Of a stretch of DNA of 64,000 nucleotides, positions 63,388 to 64,000 are shown one piece after another. This DNA comes from Prorocentrum cordatum (taxonomy: Eukaryota; Sar; Dinophyceae; Prorocentrales; Prorocentraceae), in contig CAUYUJ010015715.1 of the NCBI GenBank assembly GCA_963575745.1, positions 207,929-271,928 of the forward strand, given 5' to 3'. The notes under the pieces were generated by a model. The model had not been told where the DNA came from, did not search any database, and saw only the letters and a list, made by a program, of their open reading frames with translations. Both the position numbers and the translations under genes were made by a program. Position 1 is the first letter of the stretch. Each line of letters opens with the position of its first letter.

Positions 63388-64000
63388 ATGGATATCGTTA
63401 TCGGTTCGTGGAACGTCGAGGGCATGACGGAGGCGAAGGAGGAGGAACTGCAGGTCTACATGGAGAAGCTGGGCATCGACGTGCTCGCCATCCAAGAGAC
63501 TCAGAAGCACGAGTCCGTTTACTATACGACCGAACGTGGGTTTTTGGTCGTTCTATCTGGAAGCCCTGGCTCCGATGAGACTGCTGGAGTTGGTTTTCTC
63601 GTATCGCCGCGGGCTCGCAGGAGCATCATTGGATTCAGGATGATGGGCGAGAGGATTTCGTATCTGAAGCTTCGTGCTCGGGGCGGGAAGGTGCCGATCT
63701 TCAGCACATACGCCCCTCATAATGGGAAGGTGGGCGATGATAGGCAAGGCTTTTACAATCAGCTGGGCAGTATTATCGCAAGCGCAATGGTACCGCAAGC
63801 GCAAACGCGGACGCCCGAAGCTACAGTGGGCGGCGTGTGTTTTCCCGTACGCTTTCTGATCACGCCTGCAATCTTCGCATGTAGAATTCGAAGAGTCATG
63901 AACTGCCGCTGCGCCGTTTGGGCGCCTGGCTTCTTGCTTGCTTGCTTGGGCAGTATTATTGCTAGCACGTCCAGACGTGGGCATGCCTTGGTGTCGGGAG
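63388..64000 (+). pseudogene. LINE3 ORF2 endonuclease (interrupted, partial)
   Basis: ATG 63,388: MDIVIGSWNVEGMTEAKEEE, VLAIQETQKHESVYYTTERG, AGVGFLVSPRARRS, FSTYAPHNGKVGDDRQGFYN and QLGSIIAS, then a 163-bp insertion. The frame resumes at about 63,947 (LGSIIASTSRRGHALVSG), just short of the expected GDFN motif, and leaves the window. Confidence 0.78.
63784..63946 (+). mobile_element. 5'-truncated LINE tail inside the LINE3 endonuclease
   Basis: 163 bp coding YRKRKRGRPKLQWAACVFPY then stop, equivalent to the last residues of LINE2 ORF2 (RRRRGRPRQQWAASVY). A short 3' UTR ends in CTTGCTTGCTTG. It is bounded by TGGGCAGTATTATYGCWAGC at 63,764-63,783 and 63,947-63,966, a 20-bp target duplication with two mismatches. 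Confidence 0.8.

Larger units (their letters stand above)
53990..64000 (+). mobile_element. LINE3: non-LTR retrotransposon with nested copia-2, running off the window
   Basis: Plus-strand LINE related to LINE2. ORF1 starts at 54,033, is interrupted at 54,218 by copia-2 and resumes at 62,143. ORF2 starts about 63,388 and leaves the window while still in the endonuclease. The 5' end is uncertain (about 53,930-54,020). It appears to have landed in or beside the glycosyltransferase-like gene. Confidence 0.75.

Overview
The window reads as dinoflagellate nuclear DNA. The best single clue is a run of three spliced-leader remnants on the minus strand (30,869-30,920): a near-complete dinoflagellate spliced leader followed by two 15-base truncated copies, the mark of trans-spliced mRNAs copied back into the genome. 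Very high GC, large decayed retrotransposons, extreme trinucleotide and minisatellite content, and short inverted-repeat insertions inside a gene all fit. The genus cannot be told from the sequence.

Layout. 548-12,824 is a decayed Ty1/copia element on the minus strand (copia-1) with ~206-bp LTRs, gag, zinc knuckle, RING-H2-like finger, aspartic protease, dUTPase, a methyltransferase-like module, integrase, reverse transcriptase and RNase H. 12,900-20,800 is mostly low-complexity and satellite DNA with fragments of other retroelements (gag pieces at 15.4 kb and 17.6 kb, a LINE ORF2 tail at 16.4 kb). 21,100-30,920 is a minus-strand retroelement/gene block: a LINE ORF2 (endonuclease + RT), a WW-domain ORF, a LicD/fukutin-like pseudogene, five copies of a ~55-bp hairpin module lying between them, and the spliced-leader relics. 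31,100-37,260 is a gag fragment followed by nested satellites. 37,260-42,700 is mostly unassigned or low-complexity.

43,318-47,779 is the best-preserved element, a two-ORF LINE (LINE2, minus) flanked by a 13-bp target duplication and inserted into an older CCAAGAGG-type repeat. 48,425-49,620 holds a LINE tail and its minisatellite. 50,757-53,914 is the only region that looks like a host gene: minus-strand exons with glycosyltransferase-like, cupin/JmjC-like, FKBP-like and MYND features, interrupted by five inverted-repeat insertions that behave like introners. One of them has a 5-bp duplication that supplies both splice sites and restores the frame exactly.

From about 54,000 to the end lies a third LINE (LINE3, plus). 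Its ORF1 is split by a second copia element (copia-2, 54,219-62,137) with 275-bp LTRs and a perfect CTCAT duplication. Its endonuclease is split again by a 163-bp LINE tail with a 20-bp duplication. Almost every coding region is broken by stops or frameshifts, so the window is mainly a record of layered retrotransposition. The most notable biology is the shared methyltransferase-like module in two different copia elements, the RING/dUTPase cargo of copia-1, the introner-like insertions and the hairpin module.
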